DNA of 9,414 nucleotides. It comes from an uncultured Lachnospiraceae bacterium (GTDB lineage Bacteria > Bacillota_A > Clostridia > Lachnospirales > Lachnospiraceae). This document shows, piece by piece, positions 1-6,899 of this stretch. The first letter of the stretch is position 1, and every line of letters starts with the position of its first letter. The stretch lies in the NCBI GenBank assembly GCA_902795715.1, contig CADBME010000233.1, forward strand, positions 1 to 9,414, read 5' to 3'. A program made the translations under genes and the position numbers. The notes under the pieces were generated by a model, which did not search any database, was not told the origin of the DNA, and was given only the letters and a program-made list of their open reading frames with translations.

Positions 1-2698
1 ATACACTATCTCCATATAATTCTTTTGCGATTCTTTCTTCAATGTTAATAGGTAGAGGATTTCCATACCAGCTTTCTGCTTTTGTATAGACTAGGTCTAT
101 AACTGTTTCTATCGATTTATCTATTTTTGGTGAGAAAGGAATTCCATTTGTATCAATAATTACTTCGTATTCCCCACATAAATCTGCTATTTTATTGGTG
201 TTAGTGATGACCACCTCCCGGGCCAGGTCTTCACCCAGGTAATCGAACTCGGAAAGCATTTCCTCGGTGGTCCTGAAGTAAAGGGGTGCCTGGCGGTCGG
301 CATCTTTAAATCCCTTGCCCGCCATGAGGATTCTCCGGTAAAGCTCGTCCTCGGGATTCAGAAAATGAACATCGCAGGTGGCTGCCACCGGTTTGCCGAA
401 TTTCTTTCCCAGATCCAGGATCCGCCGGTTATAATTCTGCAGATCTTCCCGGGTCCGGGCATCGAATCGGTCGCTTTCCAGCATGAATTCATTGTTGCCG
501 ATGGGCTGGATCTCCAGATAATCATAGAAATTCACAATATCAGCCAGCTCTTCATCGCTCTTTCCCCGGGCCACAGCCTGGAAAAGCTCCCCGGCCTCAC
601 AGGCCGATCCCAGGATCAGACCTTCCCGGTATTTTTCAATCAGACTCTCGGGAATCCGGGGCCTGCGGTTAAAGTAATCCAGATGGGAAGCCGACACCAG
701 ACGGTTGAGGTTGACCCGGCCTACATCGTTCTTAACCAGAATGATCCCGTGATAGGTCGGGGCCTTTTTGATCAGGTCGGGAGACACGGCTCCTTTCTCA
801 TTGAGCTCGGCCAGAGTGTTGACCCCCTGCTTGTGGAGCATGGCCACAAAGCGCAGGAAGACCTCGGCCGTCACCCGGGCATCGTCCACGGCCCTGTGGT
901 GGTGTTCCTGCTTAATACCCAGATGCTTGCAGACCGTATTGAGCTTGAACTTGGACAGGTCCGTCAAAAGAAGTCTGGCCATCTGTACCGTATCGAGAAC
1001 CGTAAAGGAAGGATGCAGGGAAAGATCCCTGGCCTTCCTCTCCACAAAGCTGACGTCAAAATCCGCATTGTGGGCCACAAGGGCACAGCCCTGGCAAAAA
1101 TCCAGGAATTCCGGCAGAACCTTATCAATGGTATCCGCTCCCTCCACCATGGCATCATCTATACTGGTAAGCTCCGTAATCCTCAGGGGAATAGGCCTTT
1201 GAGGATCCACAAAAGTACTGAAATGGTCTACAATCTTTCCCCCGCTGATTTTTACGGCTCCAATCTCTATGATGGCATCATGGTCCGGAGAAAAACCGGT
1301 GGTCTCCAGGTCGAAAACCACATAATCATCCGAAAGGGTCTGGCCCTTATCACCGGTCACCAGCTTCTTTCTGTCATTGACAAAATAACCTTCCACACCG
1401 TATATGATCTTAAAAGGATCATCGGGTTTGATACAGTGGGCAGCAATAGGAAATGCCTGTAAAACACCATGGTCGGTGATGGCCAGGGCCTTGTGTCCCC
1501 AGGCCTTTGCCGTGGAGATGACCCGGCCGATGTCCACCACGCTGTCCATGTCGCTCATGACTGTGTGCAGGTGGAGCTCCACCCGTTTGTCCAGGCTCAT
1601 GTCCATCCGCTTTCTGGTAAAATCCGGAATAGGTTTGATTCCGGATATGGAGGACAGGGAAATATCATGCTCAAAGAGGTCATTCATGGGATTTCCCTTA
1701 ATCCTGTAGAAATTCCCCTTTCGAAATGCCTCCAGAAATTCGTAGGCTTCTTCCTTCTTAATAAAGACCTTACCCCGGATGGTATCGGTAAAGTCCGTGA
1801 TGGAAAAGGTAATGAGGAGCCGTTCTCCCCGAATCTCCCGGGTCTCGATTCCCAGAATCTTCCCATGGACCACCACTGTGCCGATCTCACCCACGATTTC
1901 TTCGATGGGGACAATCTCCCCCTGGCAGTCCCTGCCGTAAATCAGGTCGGGATCCCTGGTCTTCTTGCGATAGGCCTGATTTCTGGCCCTCTCTTCATAG
2001 AAGCTGCTCGCCCCGTTCATGAAAGAGGAATTCCCTTTCCGGGATCCATTGGCCCCCTTGCCGGAAGAAGCATCCGATCCCTCCCCGGAGCCATTCTCAC
2101 CTGTTTGTCCGGACTCTTCCAGGTTATCCAGGACCGAGTGGACTTCCAGCTTCAGTTTATGGTCTCTGGCCCGGTAGAAGGCCTTTTTGGCCTCATCGTT
2201 GAAGTCAAATCCCACTTCGACCTCAATCCCGAACCGATTTTTATAGAGATCTGTTAAATACTCCTTCAAACGTCCTGCCTTGTCTCTGGCGATAAAGGAG
2301 TCCTCTAAAAGCAGGGTCATGACCCGGCCCTCAAAACCCCAATCGGCATTTTTCAGGATACTGTATTCCACCCTGCCGATCTCCCGGACTTCCCCAAGGA
2401 TACTTTCCCAGTATTCTTTGGTAATCCGGGTCAGGTCATATTTGGAGGAAAGCCGATAGGAATCCTCAATACGGACAAATAACCTGGCATTGCCGAAAAG
2501 CTCTTTTTTAAGGTCCAGGGCAATACGGTTCCAGCGCTTTCTGCTCACCAGGTGCTCACTGCAGACATAGATGGTCATTATCCTCTTCTCTTTTTGCAGG
2601 ACCACCCGGTTTACAACGGTATGATGCAGTATAAAATCAAGAGAATCCGGAATAGTGAATTCCGGGAAAACCTCTGCAAAAGTCTGTCCCTTCAGCAT
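1..2698 (-). CDS. polC: DNA polymerase III alpha subunit, Gram-positive PolC type (N-terminal 899 residues; C-terminus off the left edge)
   Basis: This is the main replicative DNA polymerase of low-GC Gram-positive bacteria, carrying polymerase and 3'-5' proofreading activity in one chain. The ATG at 2696-2698 follows AAGGAGG at 2703-2709. The frame is open for 899 codons to the window edge; a full PolC is about 1,450 residues, so the catalytic palm, fingers and C-terminal parts are missing here. Seen in order: an N-terminal domain (1-190), a Gly/Ser/Asn-rich linker (about 194-232), an OB-fold region (about 255-345), and a PHP domain starting near 366 (HLH at 376-378, TDH at 408-410). A DnaQ-type exonuclease is inserted in the PHP domain, with motif I DLET at 463-466, HNADFD at 543-548 and HRAVDD at 601-606, so proofreading residues are intact. 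The PHP domain resumes at about 640-790. From residue about 835 codon use turns sharply AT-rich (see findings) without loss of frame. A hairpin separates it from rpoD upstream. Confidence 0.97.
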   Translation of the reverse strand, partial: MLKGQTFAEVFPEFTIPDSLDFILHHTVVNRVVLQKEKRIMTIYVCSEHLVSRKRWNRIALDLKKELFGNARLFVRIEDSYRLSSKYDLTRITKEYWESILGEVREIGRVEYSILKNADWGFEGRVMTLLLEDSFIARDKAGRLKEYLTDLYKNRFGIEVEVGFDFNDEAKKAFYRARDHKLKLEVHSVLDNLEESGQTGENGSGEGSDASSGKGANGSRKGNSSFMNGASSFYEERARNQAYRKKTRDPDLIYGRDCQGEIVPIEEIVGEIGTVVVHGKILGIETREIRGERLLITFSITDFTDTIRGKVFIKKEEAYEFLEAFRKGNFYRIKGNPMNDLFEHDISLSSISGIKPIPDFTRKRMDMSLDKRVELHLHTVMSDMDSVVDIGRVISTAKAWGHKALAITDHGVLQAFPIAAHCIKPDDPFKIIYGVEGYFVNDRKKLVTGDKGQTLSDDYVVFDLETTGFSPDHDAIIEIGAVKISGGKIVDHFSTFVDPQRPIPLRITELTSIDDAMVEGADTIDKVLPEFLDFCQGCALVAHNADFDVSFVERKARDLSLHPSFTVLDTVQMARLLLTDLSKFKLNTVCKHLGIKQEHHHRAVDDARVTAEVFLRFVAMLHKQGVNTLAELNEKGAVSPDLIKKAPTYHGIILVKNDVGRVNLNRLVSASHLDYFNRRPRIPESLIEKYREGLILGSACEAGELFQAVARGKSDEELADIVNFYDYLEIQPIGNNEFMLESDRFDARTREDLQNYNRRILDLGKKFGKPVAATCDVHFLNPEDELYRRILMAGKGFKDADRQAPLYFRTTEEMLSEFDYLGEDLAREVVITNTNKIADLCGEYEVIIDTNGIPFSPKIDKSIETVIDLVYTKAESWYGNPLPINIEERIAKELYGDSV

Positions 2699-2720
2699 AT
2701 TTCCTCCTTTCTCCTGTCTA

Positions 2721-2761
2721 AATTAATCAAAAGACAGGGGACGATTGTCTGTCCCCTGTCT
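2721..2761 (-). terminator. Hairpin between rpoD and polC, probable intrinsic terminator or attenuator
   Basis: Two perfectly complementary 11-nt arms, AGACAGGGGAC at 2732-2742 and GTCCCCTGTCT at 2751-2761, enclose an 8-nt loop. On the minus strand the stem ends in TCTTTTGATTAATTT, an interrupted T tract. It begins 28 nt after the rpoD stop and ends 33 nt before the polC ATG. The tail is not a clean T run, so termination is likely partial. The + strand side is also T-rich, but no gene there needs a terminator. The sequence also looks like a dispersed REP-type palindrome (see findings). Confidence 0.7.
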
Positions 2762-2788
2762 CCTTTCCCATTTTCTTTTCAAACAGAA

Positions 2789-4006
2789 TCAATCAAGAAG
2801 AAAGTCCTTGAGCTTCCTGCTCCGACTGGGATGGCGAAGCTTCCTCAAAGCCTTGGCTTCAATCTGACGGATACGCTCTCTGGTCACATCGAACTCTCTT
2901 CCGACTTCCTCCAGGGTCCTCGTCTTGCCGTCATCGAGTCCGAAACGGAGCCGGATGACCTTTCTTTCTCTGTCGGTCAGAGAATCCATGGCGGTATCCA
3001 GTTCCTCTTTCAACATGGAAAAAGAAGCCGAATCCATGGGAGACAGGGAAGATTCATCCTTGATGAAATCACCCAGCTGACTGTCTTCCTCTTCTCCGAT
3101 CGGTGAATCAAGAGAGACCGGATCCCGGGAGGTCTTGAGGATCTCGTCGATCTTGGCAACCGACATCCCCATTCTCTCCGCAATCTCCTCATTGGTAGGT
3201 TCTCTTCCCAGCTCCTGAAGAAGCATTCGGGATGTCCGGAGTGTCTTGTTGATGGTCTCCACCATATGAACCGGAACACGGATGGTCTTGGCCGTGTCGG
3301 CTATTCCCCTGGTAATGGCCTGACGGATCCACCAGGTGGAATAAGTGGAGAATTTATTTCCTTTTTTGTAATCAAATTTTTCTACGGCCTTCATGAGGCC
3401 CATGTTGCCTTCCTGGATCAGATCAAGGAAGGACATGCCCCGGCCTACGTACTTTTTGGCAATGCTGACAACCAGCCTGAGATTGGCCTCGATCAGCTGC
3501 TGACGTGCCTGCTCATCTCCTTTTTCGATTCGCTGGGCAAGGAAGACTTCCTCTTCCACCGTCAGGAGGGGAATATTTCCGATCTCCTTTAAGTACATAC
3601 GTACCGGATCTTCCAGACTGACGCCTTCGAGAATATCGGTATCATCAATAACCTTAACTTCCTCATCCTCATCGTCAAGGAAATTTTCGTCCGCATCTTC
3701 GTCGCTGGTATTGAGGACATCCACACCCTGCTTCTCAAAATAATCGAGAATCCATTCGAACTTTTCCGCGGAAAGTTCCGAATTGGAAAATGCATCATTG
3801 ATATCCTTATACTCCAGATAGTTCTTATTTTCATGGGCCTGCTTGAGCAGCTTCTCCATGATCTGGGTAAATTCAATACGGGACTGGTCCAGATTACCAT
3901 AGTCCGGGCCTTCTTTTCCTGGGTCATCCTTCGCCGGGGCTTCCTGAACTTCCCCGGCCAGAAGTTCTTTGTTCTCTGTGCTTTCAGTCTGAACTGTGTG
4001 ATCCAT
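2789..4006 (-). CDS. rpoD: RNA polymerase primary sigma factor RpoD/SigA
   Basis: This is the housekeeping sigma-70 factor: it binds core RNA polymerase, recognises -35 and -10 promoter elements and melts DNA. At 405 residues it has the short Gram-positive form without the large non-conserved insert of proteobacterial RpoD. Region 1.1 is at about 42-100, followed by a very acidic stretch (101-123). Region 1.2 begins at [11 protein letters not shown] (133-143). Region 2 runs about 175-245 with [22 protein letters not shown] and [13 protein letters not shown]. Region 3 starts near RVPVHMVE (243-250), and region 4 (about 338-405) holds the helix-turn-helix around [20 protein letters not shown] (364-383). 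The ATG is preceded by AGGAGGAGGA at 4011-4020. It has its own promoter in the upstream gap. Upstream lies glf rather than dnaG, the usual partner in Firmicutes; downstream is polC, 90 nt away across a hairpin. No motif is damaged. Confidence 0.99.
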   Translation of the reverse strand: MDHTVQTESTENKELLAGEVQEAPAKDDPGKEGPDYGNLDQSRIEFTQIMEKLLKQAHENKNYLEYKDINDAFSNSELSAEKFEWILDYFEKQGVDVLNTSDEDADENFLDDEDEEVKVIDDTDILEGVSLEDPVRMYLKEIGNIPLLTVEEEVFLAQRIEKGDEQARQQLIEANLRLVVSIAKKYVGRGMSFLDLIQEGNMGLMKAVEKFDYKKGNKFSTYSTWWIRQAITRGIADTAKTIRVPVHMVETINKTLRTSRMLLQELGREPTNEEIAERMGMSVAKIDEILKTSRDPVSLDSPIGEEEDSQLGDFIKDESSLSPMDSASFSMLKEELDTAMDSLTDRERKVIRLRFGLDDGKTRTLEEVGREFDVTRERIRQIEAKALRKLRHPSRSRKLKDFLLD

Positions 4007-4054
4007 ACTGTCCTCCTCCTTCTTGTACCTTGCGAAAAACAGCGTTATCTATCA

Positions 4055-4083
4055 ATATTAACAGACTGTAATATTTATGTCAA
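4055..4083 (-). promoter_or_regulatory. Sigma-A-type promoter of rpoD
   Basis: On the minus strand a perfect TTGACA -35 box (4078-4083) is separated by exactly 17 nt from TAATAT (4055-4060), which matches TATAAT in four of six positions. Transcription would begin near 4048, giving a leader of about 42 nt with the ribosome site at 4011-4020. The gene therefore probably drives its own expression as a SigA target. It sits in the AT-rich gap behind glf, where no convincing glf terminator was seen, so read-through from glf may add to it. Confidence 0.8.
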
Positions 4084-4099
4084 TAATTCTTTCATTATT
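4082..4099. repeat. Short AT-rich inverted repeat overlapping the rpoD -35 region
   Basis: AATAAT at 4082-4087 and ATTATT at 4094-4099 are inverted copies with 6 nt between them. The inner arm overlaps the first base pairs of the TTGACA box. As an RNA hairpin it is too weak to terminate. As DNA it could be a small operator, but six-base AT palindromes arise often by chance in AT-rich gaps. Confidence 0.3.
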
Positions 4100-4106
4100 C
4101 TCAGCA

Positions 4107-4167
4107 CTTTTATCTGGCTGATCTCGATGTTTTTTATCATTGTCTTCCATGCTTTATCCGACTGATC
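4107..4167. repeat. Pair of imperfect direct repeats upstream of the rpoD promoter
   Basis: CTTTTATCTGGCTGATC (4107-4123) and CTTTATCCGACTGATC (4152-4167) agree apart from two substitutions and one extra T. The copies are 44 nt apart. They lie between the glf stop codon and the rpoD -35 box, where an activator or repressor could bind. No regulator family is recognised for the motif. Confidence 0.35.
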
Positions 4168-4175
4168 CCGGGGCT

Positions 4176-5276
4176 TTATTTGATTTTTGCAACTTCATCA
4201 AGAGCTGCCCTCACTATCTTATCCATATCGTAGTAGCGATAGGTTCCCAGCCTGCCTCCGAAGATCACACCCTGCTCCTGATCGGCCAGCTGGCGGTAGC
4301 GGTCAGCCAGGCTTTCATTTTCCGGGTCATTGACCGGATAATAAGGCTCCATGCCGGGCTTCCACTCATCGGAATACTCTCTGGAAATCACCGTAACCGG
4401 CTGTTTGCCGAATTCAAAGTGCTTATGCTCGATAATCCGGGTGTAGGGGACTTCTTCGTCGGTATAGTTCACTACAGCATTGCCCTGGTAGTTTTCCATG
4501 GGCAAAAGCTCTGTCTCAAAGCGGACCGACCGGTACTGGAGAACACCCAGCTTATAGTCAAAGTAGGCATCCAGGGGTCCGGTGTAGACCGTGGTCCCGG
4601 CTATATCCGGATACTCTTTTCTGAATTCCATGTAATCCGTGTTGAGCAGGACATGGCTTCCCTCCAGCATCCGGCCCACTATGGCCGTGTAGCCGCCAAT
4701 GGGAATGCCCTGATAGGGATCGTTAAAATAATTGTTGTCGTAGGTAAAGCGCAGAGGAAGCCTGCGGATGATGAAAGCCGGCAGGTCCTTGCAGTCTCTC
4801 CCCCACTGCTTCTTTGTATATCCCCGGATCAGCTTCTCATAGACATCCCGTCCCACCAGGGACAAAGCCTGCTCCTCCAGGTTGGCCGGTTCGCTAATCC
4901 CGGCTTCGGCGATCTGGGCATCAATGATTTCCCGGGCCTCTGCCGGGGTCCTGATACCCCAGAGCTTGCTGAAAGTATTCATGTTGAAGGGGAGATTGTA
5001 GAGTTCATCCCGCCAGATGGCTATGGGTGAGTTAACATAATGATTAAAGTCCGCAAACTGATGCATATAATCCCACACTTCCCGGTCTGAAGTATGGAAA
5101 ATATGGGCTCCGTATTTGTGAACATGGATTCCCTTGACTTCTTCTGTATATATATTTCCACCTATGTGGTCCCTCTTATCGATCACCAGACATGAGGCAC
5201 CCTTTTTTGTCATTTCGTAAGCAAATACTCCTCCGAAAAGACCGGCGCCTACAATGAGATAATCATATTTTTTCAT
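4176..5276 (-). CDS. glf: UDP-galactopyranose mutase
   Basis: This FAD-dependent cytoplasmic enzyme converts UDP-galactopyranose to UDP-galactofuranose, the donor for galactofuranose in surface glycans. The 366-residue length is normal. The N-terminal dinucleotide-binding motif VGAGLFG is at 9-15, the second FAD contact IGGNIYTE at 38-45, and the conserved YGAHIFHT at 55-62. KKQWG (155-159) carries the active-site tryptophan; RLPLRFTYDNNYF (172-184) and TRIIEHKHF (279-287) carry the family's conserved arginines. The C-terminal FAD-binding signature GRLGTYRYYDMD is at 341-352. All key motifs are present, so it should be active. AGGAG lies about 10 nt before the ATG. It follows thrC by 47 nt on the same strand, so co-transcription is likely. 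No galactofuranosyltransferase or other polysaccharide gene is in the window, so its use in a capsule, teichoic acid or exopolysaccharide is inferred. Confidence 0.98.
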   Translation of the reverse strand: MKKYDYLIVGAGLFGGVFAYEMTKKGASCLVIDKRDHIGGNIYTEEVKGIHVHKYGAHIFHTSDREVWDYMHQFADFNHYVNSPIAIWRDELYNLPFNMNTFSKLWGIRTPAEAREIIDAQIAEAGISEPANLEEQALSLVGRDVYEKLIRGYTKKQWGRDCKDLPAFIIRRLPLRFTYDNNYFNDPYQGIPIGGYTAIVGRMLEGSHVLLNTDYMEFRKEYPDIAGTTVYTGPLDAYFDYKLGVLQYRSVRFETELLPMENYQGNAVVNYTDEEVPYTRIIEHKHFEFGKQPVTVISREYSDEWKPGMEPYYPVNDPENESLADRYRQLADQEQGVIFGGRLGTYRYYDMDKIVRAALDEVAKIK

Positions 5277-5323
5277 ACCGGTTTTTCTCCTTTCCCTCTA
5301 TCAGATTACAGCTTCCCTTATGA

Positions 5324-6814
5324 TTACAGTCCCAGAATCCTGCGGACTTCCCGGCACATTCCCTCTTTTGTGCAGACCGTATCGTGAAGAACGGGAGCCG
5401 ACCGGATATCTTCGATAGCCTGGGGGATCTTCACACCGGAGATCCGCTCAAGCTCATCGACCAGTTCAAAGTCATCCCGGGAATCATAGGCAGGGTCAAG
5501 GGCATTCATGACACTCCGGGTAAACTTGTAGGGACTTGCAGTGGAAGCGATTACTGTCGTCCTCCCGTCCCCGGTCTCTTCCCTGTATTTCTGATAGACA
5601 GAGGATGCGACCGCCGTATGGGTATCCATCACATACCGGTCTTTTTCATAAACCCTCTTGATGGCTGCGGCCGTATCTTCTTCGCCGGCATAATTGCCAT
5701 AGAAAACATCCAGCTTGTCCTTCATCTCCTCTGTAATCTTATAGACTCCCCTGGAGGCCAGGTCTGCCATAAGGGCCCTGTTCTTTTGGTCATCACAGCC
5801 TGCGATGGTATAGATCAGCCTCTCCAGATTGCTGGAGATCAGAATATCCATGGAAGGCGAAGAAGTGAGAATAAAGTCACGATTCTTATCATAGCAGCCT
5901 GTCCGGAAGAAATCATAGAGAACCTTGTTCTCATTGGAGGCACAGATCAGCCTGGCGATGGGTATTCCCATCTCCCTGGCATAGTAGGCGGCCAGGATAT
6001 TTCCGAAATTGCCGGTGGGAACCACCACATTGATCTCCTCTCCTTCCTCAATCTCCTTGCGGGCCAGGAGGGTCACGTAGCTGTATACATAGTAGACGAT
6101 CTGGGGAACCAGGCGTCCGATATTGATGGAATTGGCACTGGAGAACTGATAGCCGGCCTCATTCATTTCCCTGGCAAGGGCCGGATCGGAGAACATACTC
6201 TTTACTCCGTTCTGGGCATCATCAAAATTCCCCTCAATACCGATTACACTGGTATTGTCCCCTCTCTGGGTAACCATCTGCTTTTCCTGGATGGGGCTTA
6301 CCCCGTGCTTGGGGTAGAAAACGATGATCTTTGTCCCCGGCACATCCGCAAAGCCGGCCAGAGCGGCCTTGCCTGTGTCGCCGCTGGTTGCTGTAAGAAT
6401 CACAATCTCATTTTCCACATGATTCTTGCGGGCGCTTGTAGTCAGCAGATAGGGGAGAATGGAAAGAGCCATATCCTTAAAGGCGATCGTTGCCCCATGG
6501 AAAAGTTCCAGATAGAAAGCATCACTCTTTTTGGTCAGGGCCGCAATGGTCTCCACATCAAACTTACTGTCATAGGCATGATCGATGCAGTAACGAAGCT
6601 CTTCCTCCGAAAAGTCGGTCAAGAAAAGGCGCATCACTTCGTAGGCAATCTCCTGATAGGTCTTGTCCGTCAGCTGGGAAAGAGGGATGGAGAGTGCAGG
6701 GATCTCATCCGGGACAAATAATCCTCCCTGACCGGCCAGACCTTTGAGAATAGCCTGGGAAGCTGTTGCTGTTTCATTGTGGTCTCTTGTACTGCGATAC
6801 AGAATATTCTTCAT
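5324..6814 (-). CDS. thrC: Threonine synthase
   Basis: This pyridoxal-phosphate enzyme converts O-phospho-L-homoserine to L-threonine, the last step of threonine synthesis. The 496-residue length fits the long bacterial/fungal form. The N-terminal YRSTRDHNETATASQAI (6-22) and GGLFVP (30-35) are typical. The PLP-binding lysine is K113 in FHGATIAFKD (105-114). The phosphate-cradling and substrate-binding loops ATSGDTGKAAL (142-152) and VPTGNFGN (265-272) are intact, as is the SSPSMDILISSNLERL stretch (318-333). The start is the ATG at 6812-6814, seven nt after GGAGGAG. The frame also opens at a TTG at 6836-6838, but that codon lies upstream of the ribosome site, which would then be read as protein. 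It lies between the membrane protein gene (85 nt upstream) and glf (47 nt downstream). No hom or thrB gene is adjacent within the window. Confidence 0.98.
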   Translation of the reverse strand: MKNILYRSTRDHNETATASQAILKGLAGQGGLFVPDEIPALSIPLSQLTDKTYQEIAYEVMRLFLTDFSEEELRYCIDHAYDSKFDVETIAALTKKSDAFYLELFHGATIAFKDMALSILPYLLTTSARKNHVENEIVILTATSGDTGKAALAGFADVPGTKIIVFYPKHGVSPIQEKQMVTQRGDNTSVIGIEGNFDDAQNGVKSMFSDPALAREMNEAGYQFSSANSINIGRLVPQIVYYVYSYVTLLARKEIEEGEEINVVVPTGNFGNILAAYYAREMGIPIARLICASNENKVLYDFFRTGCYDKNRDFILTSSPSMDILISSNLERLIYTIAGCDDQKNRALMADLASRGVYKITEEMKDKLDVFYGNYAGEEDTAAAIKRVYEKDRYVMDTHTAVASSVYQKYREETGDGRTTVIASTASPYKFTRSVMNALDPAYDSRDDFELVDELERISGVKIPQAIEDIRSAPVLHDTVCTKEGMCREVRRILGL

Positions 6815-6899
6815 TCTATTTCTCCTCCATAAAAGCAAGCTGTTGCCTGTTATTGTCTGTATTTAATATCCTTTTTATTCTCTTTATTTATTTTCACCT
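6815..6899 (-). other. AT-rich gap upstream of thrC with no recognisable promoter or terminator
   Basis: This 85-nt gap is strongly AT-rich compared with the genes on both sides. After the membrane protein's TAA stop there is no GC-rich hairpin with a T run, and no good TTGACA/TATAAT pair was found. It is far too short for a T-box leader. thrC may be transcribed from the ABC genes upstream or from a weak promoter that cannot be picked out by eye. Confidence 0.4.
6822..6828 (-). promoter_or_regulatory. Ribosome binding site that fixes the thrC start
   Basis: GGAGGAG on the minus strand ends 7 nt before the ATG at 6814. It rules out the upstream in-frame TTG (6836-6838), whose eight extra residues would be encoded by the leader and the ribosome site itself. 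No known threonine synthase begins with such an extension, as far as I recall. Confidence 0.85.

Noticed and set aside
365..2257. Long + strand open frames opposite polC (365-1462 and 1469-2257)
   Set aside because: They are antisense to a clear PolC reading frame, have no ribosome sites, and their proteins resemble nothing. GC-biased third positions of the minus-strand gene keep the opposite strand open.
4058..4150. A 30-codon minus-strand frame in the gap between glf and rpoD (ATG at 4148-4150)
   Set aside because: It has no good ribosome site, is very polar, and its stop overlaps the rpoD -10 box. The promoter explains the sequence better.
5304..5329. Repeated GATTACAG (5304-5311 and 5322-5329) across the thrC stop and the gap before glf
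   Set aside because: Only 8 bp long, 18 nt apart, and one copy is coding. No symmetry or promoter element goes with it.
5384..6721. A 445-codon + strand open frame opposite thrC
   Set aside because: It is fully antisense to an intact threonine synthase, has no ribosome site and no family signature. It is a codon-bias shadow.
6815..6838. TTG start that would add eight residues to threonine synthase
   Set aside because: The extension would translate the GGAGGAG ribosome site itself, and the ATG at 6814 is correctly spaced from it.
6815..6899. T-box or other amino-acid riboswitch in front of thrC
   Set aside because: The gap is 85 nt and lacks both the T-box sequence and an antiterminator/terminator pair.
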